Shown here: positions 43,953 through 51,279 of the stretch, piece by piece
Layout: each line of letters begins with the position of its first letter
How positions within the stretch are numbered: the first letter of the stretch is position 1
Assembly (NCBI RefSeq): GCF_000971115.1
Contig: NZ_BBLV01000020.1
Coordinates: forward strand, 1-54,055
Reading direction: 5' to 3'
Length of the DNA stretch: 54,055 nt
Source of the DNA: Demequina gelatinilytica
GTDB taxonomy: Bacteria > Actinomycetota > Actinomycetes > Actinomycetales > Demequinaceae
Position numbers and translations under genes: made by a program
Notes under the pieces: model-generated
Seen by the model: only the letters and a program-made list of their open reading frames with translations
Told to the model about the DNA's origin: nothing
The model's database searches: none

Positions 43953-44927
43953 GTGCTCAAGGACATCCCCGGCCATGACGCGCACGCCCCGGCCCGCCAC
44001 GGCGAGACGACGGGCGGCTTCGAGAAGTCGCCCGGCTGGCTCGACTGGTACGACGGCCCCGCGACGCCGACCTTCCGCCTGCCCGCCGGCGCGGTCGACG
44101 CGCACTGCCATGTCTTCGGCCCGGGCGAGGAGTTCCCGTACGCCCCCGAGCGCAAGTACACGCCGTGCGACGCCTCGGCGGCGCAGCTCTTCGCGTTGCG
44201 CGACCACCTCGGCTTCGCACGCAACGTCATCGTCCAGGCCACGTGCCACGGCGCCGACAACCGCGCGCTCGTCGACGCGCTCGAGCGCAGCGAGGGACGC
44301 GCGCGCGGCGTCGCCACGGTCCGCCGCGATGTCACCGACGAGCAGCTCGCGCAGATGCACCGCGCGGGCGTGCGCGGCGTGCGCTTCAACTTCGTCAAGC
44401 GGCTGGTGGATCGCGTGCCCACGGACTCGCTCGAGGAGATCGTCGCGAAGATCGCGCCGCTCGGCTGGCACGTGGTGATCTACGTCGAGGCCGCGGACCT
44501 GCCGGAGCTGTACGACTTCTTCAGCGGCATCGGGACCGACGTGGTGGTCGATCACATGGGCCGCCCGGACGTGACCAAGGACGTGGACGGGCCGGAGTTC
44601 GGCCTCTTCCTCCGGTTCATGCGTGAGAACCCGAACGTCTGGACCAAGGTGTCGTGCCCCGAGCGGCTCAGCGTCACCGGTCCACGCGCGCTCGACGGCG
44701 AGCGTCACGCCTACACGGACGTGGTGCCGTTCGCCCGACGTGTGGTCGAGGACTTCCCCGACCGCGTGCTGTGGGGCACCGATTGGCCCCACCCCAACCT
44801 CAAGGACCACATGCCCGACGACGGGCTGCTGGTCGACTACATCCCTCAGATCGCCACCACGCCCGAGCTGCAGCGCAAGCTGCTGGTCGAGAACCCCCAG
44901 CGCCTGTACTGGCCGGAAGGAGCATGA
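43953..44927 (+). CDS. ligI: 2-Pyrone-4,6-dicarboxylate hydrolase
   Basis: 324-aa amidohydrolase of the LigI type that opens 2-pyrone-4,6-dicarboxylate to 4-oxalomesaconate. Metal and active-site motifs are VDAHCHVFGP, RNVIVQATCHG, DHMGRPD and WGTDWPHPNL. Length is normal. The GTG at 43953 is preceded by AAGGA at 8 bases; an earlier GTG at 43935 is in frame. First gene of the lig operon; the stop nearly touches ligAB. Confidence 0.92.
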   Translation: MLKDIPGHDAHAPARHGETTGGFEKSPGWLDWYDGPATPTFRLPAGAVDAHCHVFGPGEEFPYAPERKYTPCDASAAQLFALRDHLGFARNVIVQATCHGADNRALVDALERSEGRARGVATVRRDVTDEQLAQMHRAGVRGVRFNFVKRLVDRVPTDSLEEIVAKIAPLGWHVVIYVEAADLPELYDFFSGIGTDVVVDHMGRPDVTKDVDGPEFGLFLRFMRENPNVWTKVSCPERLSVTGPRALDGERHAYTDVVPFARRVVEDFPDRVLWGTDWPHPNLKDHMPDDGLLVDYIPQIATTPELQRKLLVENPQRLYWPEGA

Positions 44928-44928
44928 C

Positions 44929-46272
44929 ATGGCACTCGACAAGCCCTACAAGGACATCCCCGGCACCATCATCTTCGACGCCGAGCAGGCCAGGAAGGGG
45001 TTCCACCTCAACCAGTTCTCGATGTCGCTGATGAAGCCGGAGAACCGTGAGCGCTACCTCGCTGATCGCGCGGCGTACCTCGACGAATGGCCGCTCACGC
45101 CCGCGCAGCGCCAGGCGGTGCTCGACATGGACCTCAACGCGATGATGGCCGAGGGCGGCAACATCTACTTCCTCAGCAAGATCGGCGCCACGCACGGCCT
45201 CAGCTTCCAGCAGATGGCGGGCTCGATGACGGGCATGAGCGAGGCGGCGTACCGCGACATGATGGTCGGAGGCGGTCGACGCCCCGAGGGCGTGCGGCTC
45301 AAGGACCTCGACGGCTGGACGCCGCCGTCCACCGAGAAGGCCACCACGATGCGCGAGGACGCCCCGGCGAAGTACACCTCCGCGCTGTTCACGTCGCACG
45401 TGCCCGCGATCGGCGCCGCGATGGACCTCGGCAAGACCGAGGAGCCGTACTGGAAGAAGATGTTCGCCGGCTACGAGTGGACCCGGAGGTGGGCCAAGGA
45501 GAACACGCCGGACGTCATCATCCTGGTCTACAACGACCACGCGACGGCCTTCGACTCGACCATCATCCCGACGTTCGTGCTCGGGACGGGCGCCCACTAC
45601 CCGGTCGCGGACGAGGGCTACGGCCCGCGGCCCGTGCCGGATGTGTACGGGCATCCGGAGCTCGCCGCGCACATCGCGCAATCGGTGATCCAGGACGACT
45701 TCGACCTCACGCTCGTCAACGAGATGGTGGTGGACCACGGGCTCACGGTGCCTCTGTCGCTCGTCTTCGGCGATGTCGACGAGTGGCCGTGCAAGATCAT
45801 CCCGCTTCCGGTCAACGTGGTGCAGTACCCGGTGCCGTCGGGGCGCCGCTGCTACGAGCTGGGACGGGCGATCCGCCGTGCGCTCGACAAGTGGGACGGC
45901 GAGCCGCTCGACGTGCAGATCTGGGGCACGGGCGGCATGAGCCACCAGCTGCAGGGCCCCCGCGCGGGCCTCATCAACGAGGAGTGGGACAACGCGTTCC
46001 TGGACCACCTCATCGCGGACCCGCTCGGTCTCACCGAATGGCCGCACATGGAGTACGTCGACGAGGCCGGCTCCGAGGGCATCGAGCTGGTCGACTGGCT
46101 GATCGCCCGCGGCGCGATGGATGATCAGTTCGAGGGCGGCGCTCCCAGCGTGGACCACCGCTTCTATCACGTGCCCGCATCCAACACCGCGGTGGGGCAC
46201 CTGGTCCTCAGCAACCCCGTGGCCCAGCCCGCCCCGGCGGCACAGCAGATCCCGCAGGAGGTGCATGCATGA
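44929..46272 (+). CDS. ligAB: Protocatechuate 4,5-dioxygenase, alpha and beta subunits fused
   Basis: 447-aa extradiol dioxygenase that cleaves protocatechuate to 4-carboxy-2-hydroxymuconate semialdehyde. The N-terminal 110-130 residues are the LigA (alpha) domain, with LNQFSMSLMKPENRERYLAD. The remainder is the LigB (beta) domain with FTSHVPAIGAAMD and VYNDHATAFDS, the Fe(II) histidine region. Separate subunits are the rule in sphingomonads; a fused form is known in Arthrobacter. Ribosome binding site GGAAGGAG lies within ligI. Overlaps ligC by 4 bases. Confidence 0.94.
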   Translation: MALDKPYKDIPGTIIFDAEQARKGFHLNQFSMSLMKPENRERYLADRAAYLDEWPLTPAQRQAVLDMDLNAMMAEGGNIYFLSKIGATHGLSFQQMAGSMTGMSEAAYRDMMVGGGRRPEGVRLKDLDGWTPPSTEKATTMREDAPAKYTSALFTSHVPAIGAAMDLGKTEEPYWKKMFAGYEWTRRWAKENTPDVIILVYNDHATAFDSTIIPTFVLGTGAHYPVADEGYGPRPVPDVYGHPELAAHIAQSVIQDDFDLTLVNEMVVDHGLTVPLSLVFGDVDEWPCKIIPLPVNVVQYPVPSGRRCYELGRAIRRALDKWDGEPLDVQIWGTGGMSHQLQGPRAGLINEEWDNAFLDHLIADPLGLTEWPHMEYVDEAGSEGIELVDWLIARGAMDDQFEGGAPSVDHRFYHVPASNTAVGHLVLSNPVAQPAPAAQQIPQEVHA

Positions 46273-47246
46273 CCGCCGACAAGGTCCGCATCGCGGTGGT
46301 CGGCGCCGCCGGCGCGTTCGGGCGCAAGCACCTCGACGGGCTCGCCCACGTCGAGGACGCCGAGGTGACCGTGGTGAGCGGCACCCGGCCCGAGCCGACC
46401 CAGGCGGTCGCGGAGAAGTACGGCGTGCCCACCGTGCTGCTCAGCTACGAGGAGGTCCTCGAGCGCGACGACGTCGACGCCGTCATCCTCGCCACCCCCA
46501 CCGGGCTCCACGCGGCGCAGACCCGCGCCGCGCTCGCGGCAGGGAAGCACGTCCAGGTCGAGATCCCGCTCGCGGACTCGCTCGCCGATGCCGAGGCGGC
46601 CCTCGCGGCGGCCGAGGCTTCCGACCTCGTCGCGATGGTGGGGCACACTCGCCGCTTCAACCCCTCGCACCAGTGGATCCACCAGCGGATCGCCGCCGGC
46701 GACCTCGGCATCCAGCAGCTGGACGTGCAGACGTACTTCTTCCGTCGCACCAACACCAACGCGCAGGGTGAGCCCCGCTCGTGGACCGACCACCTGCTGT
46801 GGCACCACGCCGCGCACACGGTGGACCTGTTCGCCTACCAGGCGGGGCGCATCGTCCAGGCGAACGCGATCCAGGGGCCCATCCACCCCGAGCTGGGCAT
46901 CGCGATGGACATGTCGATCCACCTCAAGGCGGTGTCCGGAGCGATCTGCACGCTGTCGCTGTCGTTCAACAACGACGGCCCCTTCGGCACCTTCTTCCGC
47001 TACATCGGCGACACGGGCACGTACATCGCGCGCTACGACGACCTGGTCGACGGCCGCGAGGAGCCCATCGACGTGTCCCACGTCGCGGTGAGCATGAACG
47101 GCATCGAGCTCCAGGACCGCGAGTTCATCGCCGCCATCCGCGAGGGCCGCGAGCCCAACTCCTCGCTGCGCCAGGTCATCGACTGCTACCGCGTGCTGGG
47201 TGGGCTCGAGCAGCAGCTCGCCGCGCATCAGGAGCAGCCCGCGTGA
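46269..47246 (+). CDS. ligC: 4-Carboxy-2-hydroxymuconate-6-semialdehyde dehydrogenase
   Basis: 325-aa member of the Gfo/Idh/MocA family, NADP-dependent, that oxidises the hemiacetal of the ring-cleavage product to 2-pyrone-4,6-dicarboxylate. It begins IAVVGAAGAFGRKHLDGL and carries the LigC-specific stretches GHTRRFNPSHQWIH and YFFRRTN, then SWTDHLLWHHAAHTVDLF. The overlap order ligAB-ligC-akr shows co-translation. Confidence 0.93.
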   Translation: MTADKVRIAVVGAAGAFGRKHLDGLAHVEDAEVTVVSGTRPEPTQAVAEKYGVPTVLLSYEEVLERDDVDAVILATPTGLHAAQTRAALAAGKHVQVEIPLADSLADAEAALAAAEASDLVAMVGHTRRFNPSHQWIHQRIAAGDLGIQQLDVQTYFFRRTNTNAQGEPRSWTDHLLWHHAAHTVDLFAYQAGRIVQANAIQGPIHPELGIAMDMSIHLKAVSGAICTLSLSFNNDGPFGTFFRYIGDTGTYIARYDDLVDGREEPIDVSHVAVSMNGIELQDREFIAAIREGREPNSSLRQVIDCYRVLGGLEQQLAAHQEQPA

Positions 47247-48217
47247 TCCTTCCCCGCATGGGCCTCGGCTGCATGGAGCTGAGCCATGCGTACGGCGTGG
47301 CACCGCCGCCTGAGGAGGGCGAGCGGATGCTGCGCGCGGCCCTCGACCAGGGCGTCCGGCTCCTCGACACCGCGACGCTCTACGGCGGCGGGCGCAACGA
47401 GGAGCTGGTCGGGCGCGCCCTCAGGGGGCGGCGGGACGATGCGGTGCTCGCCAGCAAGGGCGGCATGGCGATGATCGACGGGGTCAAGACCATCGACGGA
47501 CGCCCCGACACGCTGCGCGCGCAGGTCGATGCATCGCTGCAGCGGCTCGGCGTCGAGCGCATCGACCTCTACTACCTCCACCGCTGGGACAAGCAGGTGC
47601 CCATCGGGGAGAGCGTCGGCGCGCTCGCGGAGGCCGTCGCGGAGGGGAAGATCGGTGCGATCGGGCTCTCCGAGGTCTCGGTGCCGCGCCTGCGCGAGGC
47701 GCTCGCGGTCGCGCCCATCGCTGCCGTCCAGAACGAGTACTCGCTGTGGAGCCGCAACCCCGAGCTCGGGATGCTTGCGGCGACCCGCGAGGCGGGGGTC
47801 GCGTTCGTAGCCTTCTCGCCCGTCGCGCGCGGCTTCCTCGCGGGTGCGGTCACGGACCCTGCGGCGCTCGCCGAGAAGGACATCCGCCGTGCGATGCCCC
47901 GCTTCCAGCCGGATCACTGGGCGGTCAACGCGACGCTGCTTCCCGCCTGGCGCGCGCTCTCGGCGGAGGCAGGGTGCACCCCGGCCCAGCTGGCGCTCGC
48001 ATGGGTGCTCTCGCGCGGCCCGCATGTCACCGCGATCCCGGGCACCACTAGCGCGGCGCATCTGCGGGAGGACCTCGCCGCCGCCGCGCTCGCGGTGGAC
48101 GATGCTCTCCTCGCCCGCGCCGGCGCGCTCATCGGCACCGCGACCGTGTCGGGGCCCCGGTACAGCGCGGCGCAGTCCGCGGAGGTCGACGCGGAGGCCT
48201 TCGCGTCGGCCGGCTGA
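47243..48217 (+). CDS. Aldo/keto reductase in the lig operon
   Basis: 324-aa NADPH-dependent reductase with the AKR layout. It begins LPRMGLGCMELSHAYG, then DTATLYGGGRNEELVG (Asp and Tyr of the catalytic tetrad), VLASKGG (Lys), and YYLHRWDKQ (His). The NADPH-binding end includes IPGTTSAAHLRED. The GTG start overlaps ligC (GTGA). It may act on an aromatic aldehyde feeding the pathway (e.g. vanillin- or hydroxybenzaldehyde-type), or have an unrelated role. Not part of the standard lig set. Confidence 0.88.
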   Translation: MILPRMGLGCMELSHAYGVAPPPEEGERMLRAALDQGVRLLDTATLYGGGRNEELVGRALRGRRDDAVLASKGGMAMIDGVKTIDGRPDTLRAQVDASLQRLGVERIDLYYLHRWDKQVPIGESVGALAEAVAEGKIGAIGLSEVSVPRLREALAVAPIAAVQNEYSLWSRNPELGMLAATREAGVAFVAFSPVARGFLAGAVTDPAALAEKDIRRAMPRFQPDHWAVNATLLPAWRALSAEAGCTPAQLALAWVLSRGPHVTAIPGTTSAAHLREDLAAAALAVDDALLARAGALIGTATVSGPRYSAAQSAEVDAEAFASAG

Positions 48218-48353
48218 CCGACGGTCATGTGCGGCGACCGGATCGTGCGTTCTTCGCGCCGCAGCGCCCGTGTCCCGCCGCTCGGAGTTACGGTGGTGGA
48301 GGCAGGCACGATGATGATCCGGCCCGACCCGGGGGCCGAGGGGGTGGTGCATC

Positions 48354-48683
48354 GTGGCAACGGTGCTCTCGTTCACATCCGACGACGGTGCGGCGGTCCT
48401 GGTCGAGACCGCCGAGGAGGCCTCCGCCGGCCCGGTCATGCGCGGTGGCCGCGCGACCGCGGCCGTGGTCGAGGCCACCGAGAGCCTCGAGGCGGTCGTG
48501 GGCCGGATCGGCCCCGTGGTGAAGAGCATCGTGGACGGCATCCGCACCGCCGCGGGCACGCCGGATGAGGTCGAGGTGGAGTTCGCGGTGCGGCTGTCCG
48601 CGGACTCGAACCTGGTGATCGCGAAGGCCGGGGGCGAGGCGAACTTCCGCATCGCGCTGCGCTGGGGTGCCGGGGGCACGTGA
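48354..48683 (+). CDS. Trypco1-like small protein (CU044_2847 family)
   Basis: 109-aa protein whose sequence fits the trypsin-co-occurring domain 1 pattern. It starts VLSFTSDDGAAVLVETAEE, continues with a helix LEAVVGRIGPVVKSIVDGI, and ends EVEVEFAVRLSADSNLVIAK and ANFRIALRW. In known genomes this domain stands next to trypsin- or other protease-type effectors in conflict systems. Here the next gene is a CHAT protease with 1 base between. The GTG start follows GAGGGGGTG. The domain is recognised by pattern, not by search. Confidence 0.8.
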   Translation: MATVLSFTSDDGAAVLVETAEEASAGPVMRGGRATAAVVEATESLEAVVGRIGPVVKSIVDGIRTAAGTPDEVEVEFAVRLSADSNLVIAKAGGEANFRIALRWGAGGT

Positions 48684-48684
48684 G

Positions 48685-50595
48685 ATGTCCTTCGACGCGG
48701 CCCTCTACGACACCCTCGACCTCCGCCTCGACGCCGACGGCGTCGGCGGGTACCGCGTGATCGCGACCGCGTCCGACGGCGTCAGCGCGCGCGGTACCTT
48801 CACCCCGCCGGTCGATGACGAGGGCCTCGAGGCCCTCGTCAGGCGCGCCGGGCTCGCGCGCAGCCGCCGCGGCGCCGGCGACGAGCGGCTCCTGATGCTC
48901 GAGGGGTTCGGGTCGTCGTTGTTCGATGCGCTGATCCGGGACGACGTCGCGAGCGTCTTCCATGCCGCGCAGGCTGCCGCGGGCGAGCGTGCGCGAGGGT
49001 TGCGCATCACCCTGCGGTTGTCCGGGGCGCCCGAGCTCATGCGGCTGCCATGGGAGCTCCTGTACAAGCGGCCGCGCTTCATCGCGCAGTCGACCCGCAC
49101 CCCGGTGGTGCGCGCGCTCGACATCGACTCGAGATCGGTGCCCTTCGCGGTGACGCCGCCCCTCCGGGTGCTGGGGGTGATCAGCAGCCCCACGGGCTAC
49201 CCGGAGCTCGACGTGGAATCCGAGCGGGCCAATCTCGAGGAGGCGCTCGACGGGCTCGTGCGCGCGGGCCTCGTGGAGCTGGTCTGGCTCGAGCGGGCGA
49301 CCCTCGCCGAGTTCGGGCGACGGATCGCCGAGCCCGACCACATCCACGTCATCCACTACGTAGGGCACGGCGCGTACGACGAGGCGACGGAGTCAGGGGT
49401 GCTGGTGCTCGAGACGGCGCAGGGGCGTCCGCTCGATGTCACCGGTCGCCAGCTCGGAGCGATGGTGCAGGACGAGGTCAGCCTGCGCCTGGTGGTGCTC
49501 AACGCCTGCGAGGGGGCCCGCACCTCGCGCATCGACCCGTTCTCGGGCGTCGCCACCAGCCTGCTCGAGTTCGACATCCCGGCCGTGATCGGGATGCAGT
49601 TCGAGATCAGCGACGCGGCGGCGATCGCCTTCAGCGACAGCCTCTACGACGGGCTCGCGCGCGGGCTCCCGATCGACGCGGCCATCGCCCCGGCGCGCCG
49701 CGCGATCGTGGGGGCGATGCGCGAGGAGGAGTTCGCCACGCCCGTCCTGTTCCTGCGTTCGGGCGATGCGCGGATCTTCGACGTCGCGGGCGCGCCGCCG
49801 CCCGCACCGCCCGTATCCGAGCCGACGCCGGTCCGTGAGCCCGAGCCCGCGCCGGAACAGGAACCGGCACCCGGACCTGAACCCGAATCCGAACCCGGAC
49901 CCGAACCCGGACCCGAACCCGGACCGGAGCCGACCGTGGAACCGGCGCCCTCGCGGGCGCGCATGCCCGCACCCGGTCCCGAGCCCGTGCCGCGCACCGG
50001 CGCCGGAGGGTCCGTCGCGCTCGCGTGGGTGGCGGTGGCGATGCTTCTCATCGCCGCCGTCCTGATCTCGGTGGCGTGGATGACCACGGACACCTCGACC
50101 GGGCCGGCGCGCGAATGGCCGATCCGGCGGATGCGCGTCTTCGCGCACGCGGCCTACCTGCTCGCGCTGGCGGCCCTTGCCGCGCACTACGTCCGGCGGT
50201 CCCCGCATCGTGCCGCGAGGCAGGTGGCGTGGCTGTTCGGGTTGACGGCCGCGGTGCAGCTCGCCGCCGTGGTGGTCATCGTGGTGAAGAAGGGGGAGCA
50301 GGGGGAGCTCTGGATCCTGACGCTGGCGCAGGGCTTCCTGATCATCGGCGCGGGCGTGCTGCTCACCCGCGCTGGATCGCGTGCGGGTGCGAGCCTCTCC
50401 ATGCCCGGGCCCTGGGTCGTCCTCGGCGGGCTGCTGCTGCTGGTCAGGCTGCTCGCGTGGCAGGACTTCCGCGACACCCTCGAGTGGTGGCACGTGGACT
50501 ACGCGTGGGCTGCGGGCACCGCCATGCTCGCCATCGCCTACGCCGCATCGGCCATGCTGCTGCGAGGGGAGCTGGCGGCCGCACGCAGCCGATGA
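48685..50595 (+). CDS. CHAT-protease membrane protein with Pro/Glu-repeat linker
   Basis: 636-aa protein. The N-terminal half (about 90-370) is a CHAT caspase-like domain. The catalytic His228 is in HYVGHGAYDE and Cys275 is in VVLNACEGARTS. Additional CHAT features are MRLPWELLY, the ATSLLEFDIPAVIGMQFEIS segment and APARRAIV. A low-complexity linker (about 370-440) holds PEPGP repeats. The C-terminal third has about six TM helices (first near 444-466). The protease is thus tethered to the membrane on its cytoplasmic side. Substrate and trigger are unknown; with the Trypco1 gene it looks like a toxic-effector or immunity module. Confidence 0.87.
   Translation: MSFDAALYDTLDLRLDADGVGGYRVIATASDGVSARGTFTPPVDDEGLEALVRRAGLARSRRGAGDERLLMLEGFGSSLFDALIRDDVASVFHAAQAAAGERARGLRITLRLSGAPELMRLPWELLYKRPRFIAQSTRTPVVRALDIDSRSVPFAVTPPLRVLGVISSPTGYPELDVESERANLEEALDGLVRAGLVELVWLERATLAEFGRRIAEPDHIHVIHYVGHGAYDEATESGVLVLETAQGRPLDVTGRQLGAMVQDEVSLRLVVLNACEGARTSRIDPFSGVATSLLEFDIPAVIGMQFEISDAAAIAFSDSLYDGLARGLPIDAAIAPARRAIVGAMREEEFATPVLFLRSGDARIFDVAGAPPPAPPVSEPTPVREPEPAPEQEPAPGPEPESEPGPEPGPEPGPEPTVEPAPSRARMPAPGPEPVPRTGAGGSVALAWVAVAMLLIAAVLISVAWMTTDTSTGPAREWPIRRMRVFAHAAYLLALAALAAHYVRRSPHRAARQVAWLFGLTAAVQLAAVVVIVVKKGEQGELWILTLAQGFLIIGAGVLLTRAGSRAGASLSMPGPWVVLGGLLLLVRLLAWQDFRDTLEWWHVDYAWAAGTAMLAIAYAASAMLLRGELAAARSR
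49839..49940 (+). repeat. Pro/Glu coding repeat in the CHAT gene
   Basis: Imperfect 12-base unit CCCGGACCCGAA (PGPE) is repeated about three times near 49893-49931 within a longer PE-rich tract, giving PGPEPGPEPGPE. Likely a slippage-prone linker that may vary in length between strains. Confidence 0.7.
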
Positions 50596-50651
50596 CGGCG
50601 CGGCCGGCGGCCGCCACCCCTTGCGCACGCGCGCGGGCGGGGCGACACTAG

Positions 50652-50661
50652 CGATATATCG
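50652..50661. promoter_or_regulatory. Candidate PadR operator
   Basis: CGATATATCG, a perfect 10-base palindrome in an otherwise GC-rich promoter region, 38 bases before the padR-like ATG. AT-rich palindromes of this type are typical PadR autoregulation sites. Confidence 0.5.
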
Positions 50662-50698
50662 TTCGTGCTCGCGGCGATACACCCCGGAGGAGGCTGTC

Positions 50699-51244
50699 AT
50701 GGGTACGTCGTTCCGCAAGGAGGGTGGCGGCTTCAACGCCAGCGCCCCGGTCGACGCGATGTGGGACGCGATGGACTCGCTGCGCTCGGGCTTCGAGAAG
50801 CGCGTCGCGCCGCGCATGGGTCGCGGGGACGTCCGCGCCGCGGTGCTGGTGCTCCTGGCCGAGGAGCCGATGCACGGCTACCAGATCATCCGCGAGATCG
50901 AGGAGCGCACCGGCGGCCGGTGGAAGCCGAGCGCGGGCTCCGTCTACCCGACCCTCCAGCTCCTCGCCGACGAGGGCGTGGTCACCGCCGAGACCCAGCA
51001 CGACCGCAAGATCTACTCGCTCACCGAGGACGGGCGCAGCGAGGCCTCCACGGCATCGGCCCCCTGGGGCGAGGATGCCGAGGGCGGCAGGCACTTCGGC
51101 GGGCCCGTCCCGCGCGCGGCCTTCGAGCTCGCGCAGGCCGTGACGCAGGTCGGACGCTCCGGCACCGAGGAGCAGCAGAAGCAGGCCGTCGAGGTGCTGG
51201 ACGAGGCCCGACGTAGGATCTACTCGATCCTCGCGCAAGCCTGA
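50699..51244 (+). CDS. PadR-family transcription regulator
   Basis: 181-aa regulator. The winged helix appears as AAVLVLLAEEPMHGYQIIRE and SVYPTLQLLADEGVVTAET with IYSLTEDGR, the PadR signature. The C terminus is longer than usual and helical, with a possible dimerisation segment. GGAGGAGG precedes the ATG. An upstream CGATATATCG palindrome suggests self-repression. It may control itself and the downstream kinase gene; no transporter is adjacent. Confidence 0.92.
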   Translation: MGTSFRKEGGGFNASAPVDAMWDAMDSLRSGFEKRVAPRMGRGDVRAAVLVLLAEEPMHGYQIIREIEERTGGRWKPSAGSVYPTLQLLADEGVVTAETQHDRKIYSLTEDGRSEASTASAPWGEDAEGGRHFGGPVPRAAFELAQAVTQVGRSGTEEQQKQAVEVLDEARRRIYSILAQA

Positions 51245-51279
51245 CAGCCGTCCCGAGCGCCGGGGGTCGAGGAGAGCCG

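Noticed and set aside
49839..49940. CRISPR-like repeat
   Set aside because: The repeat is in frame, without spacers, and encodes a Pro/Glu linker.
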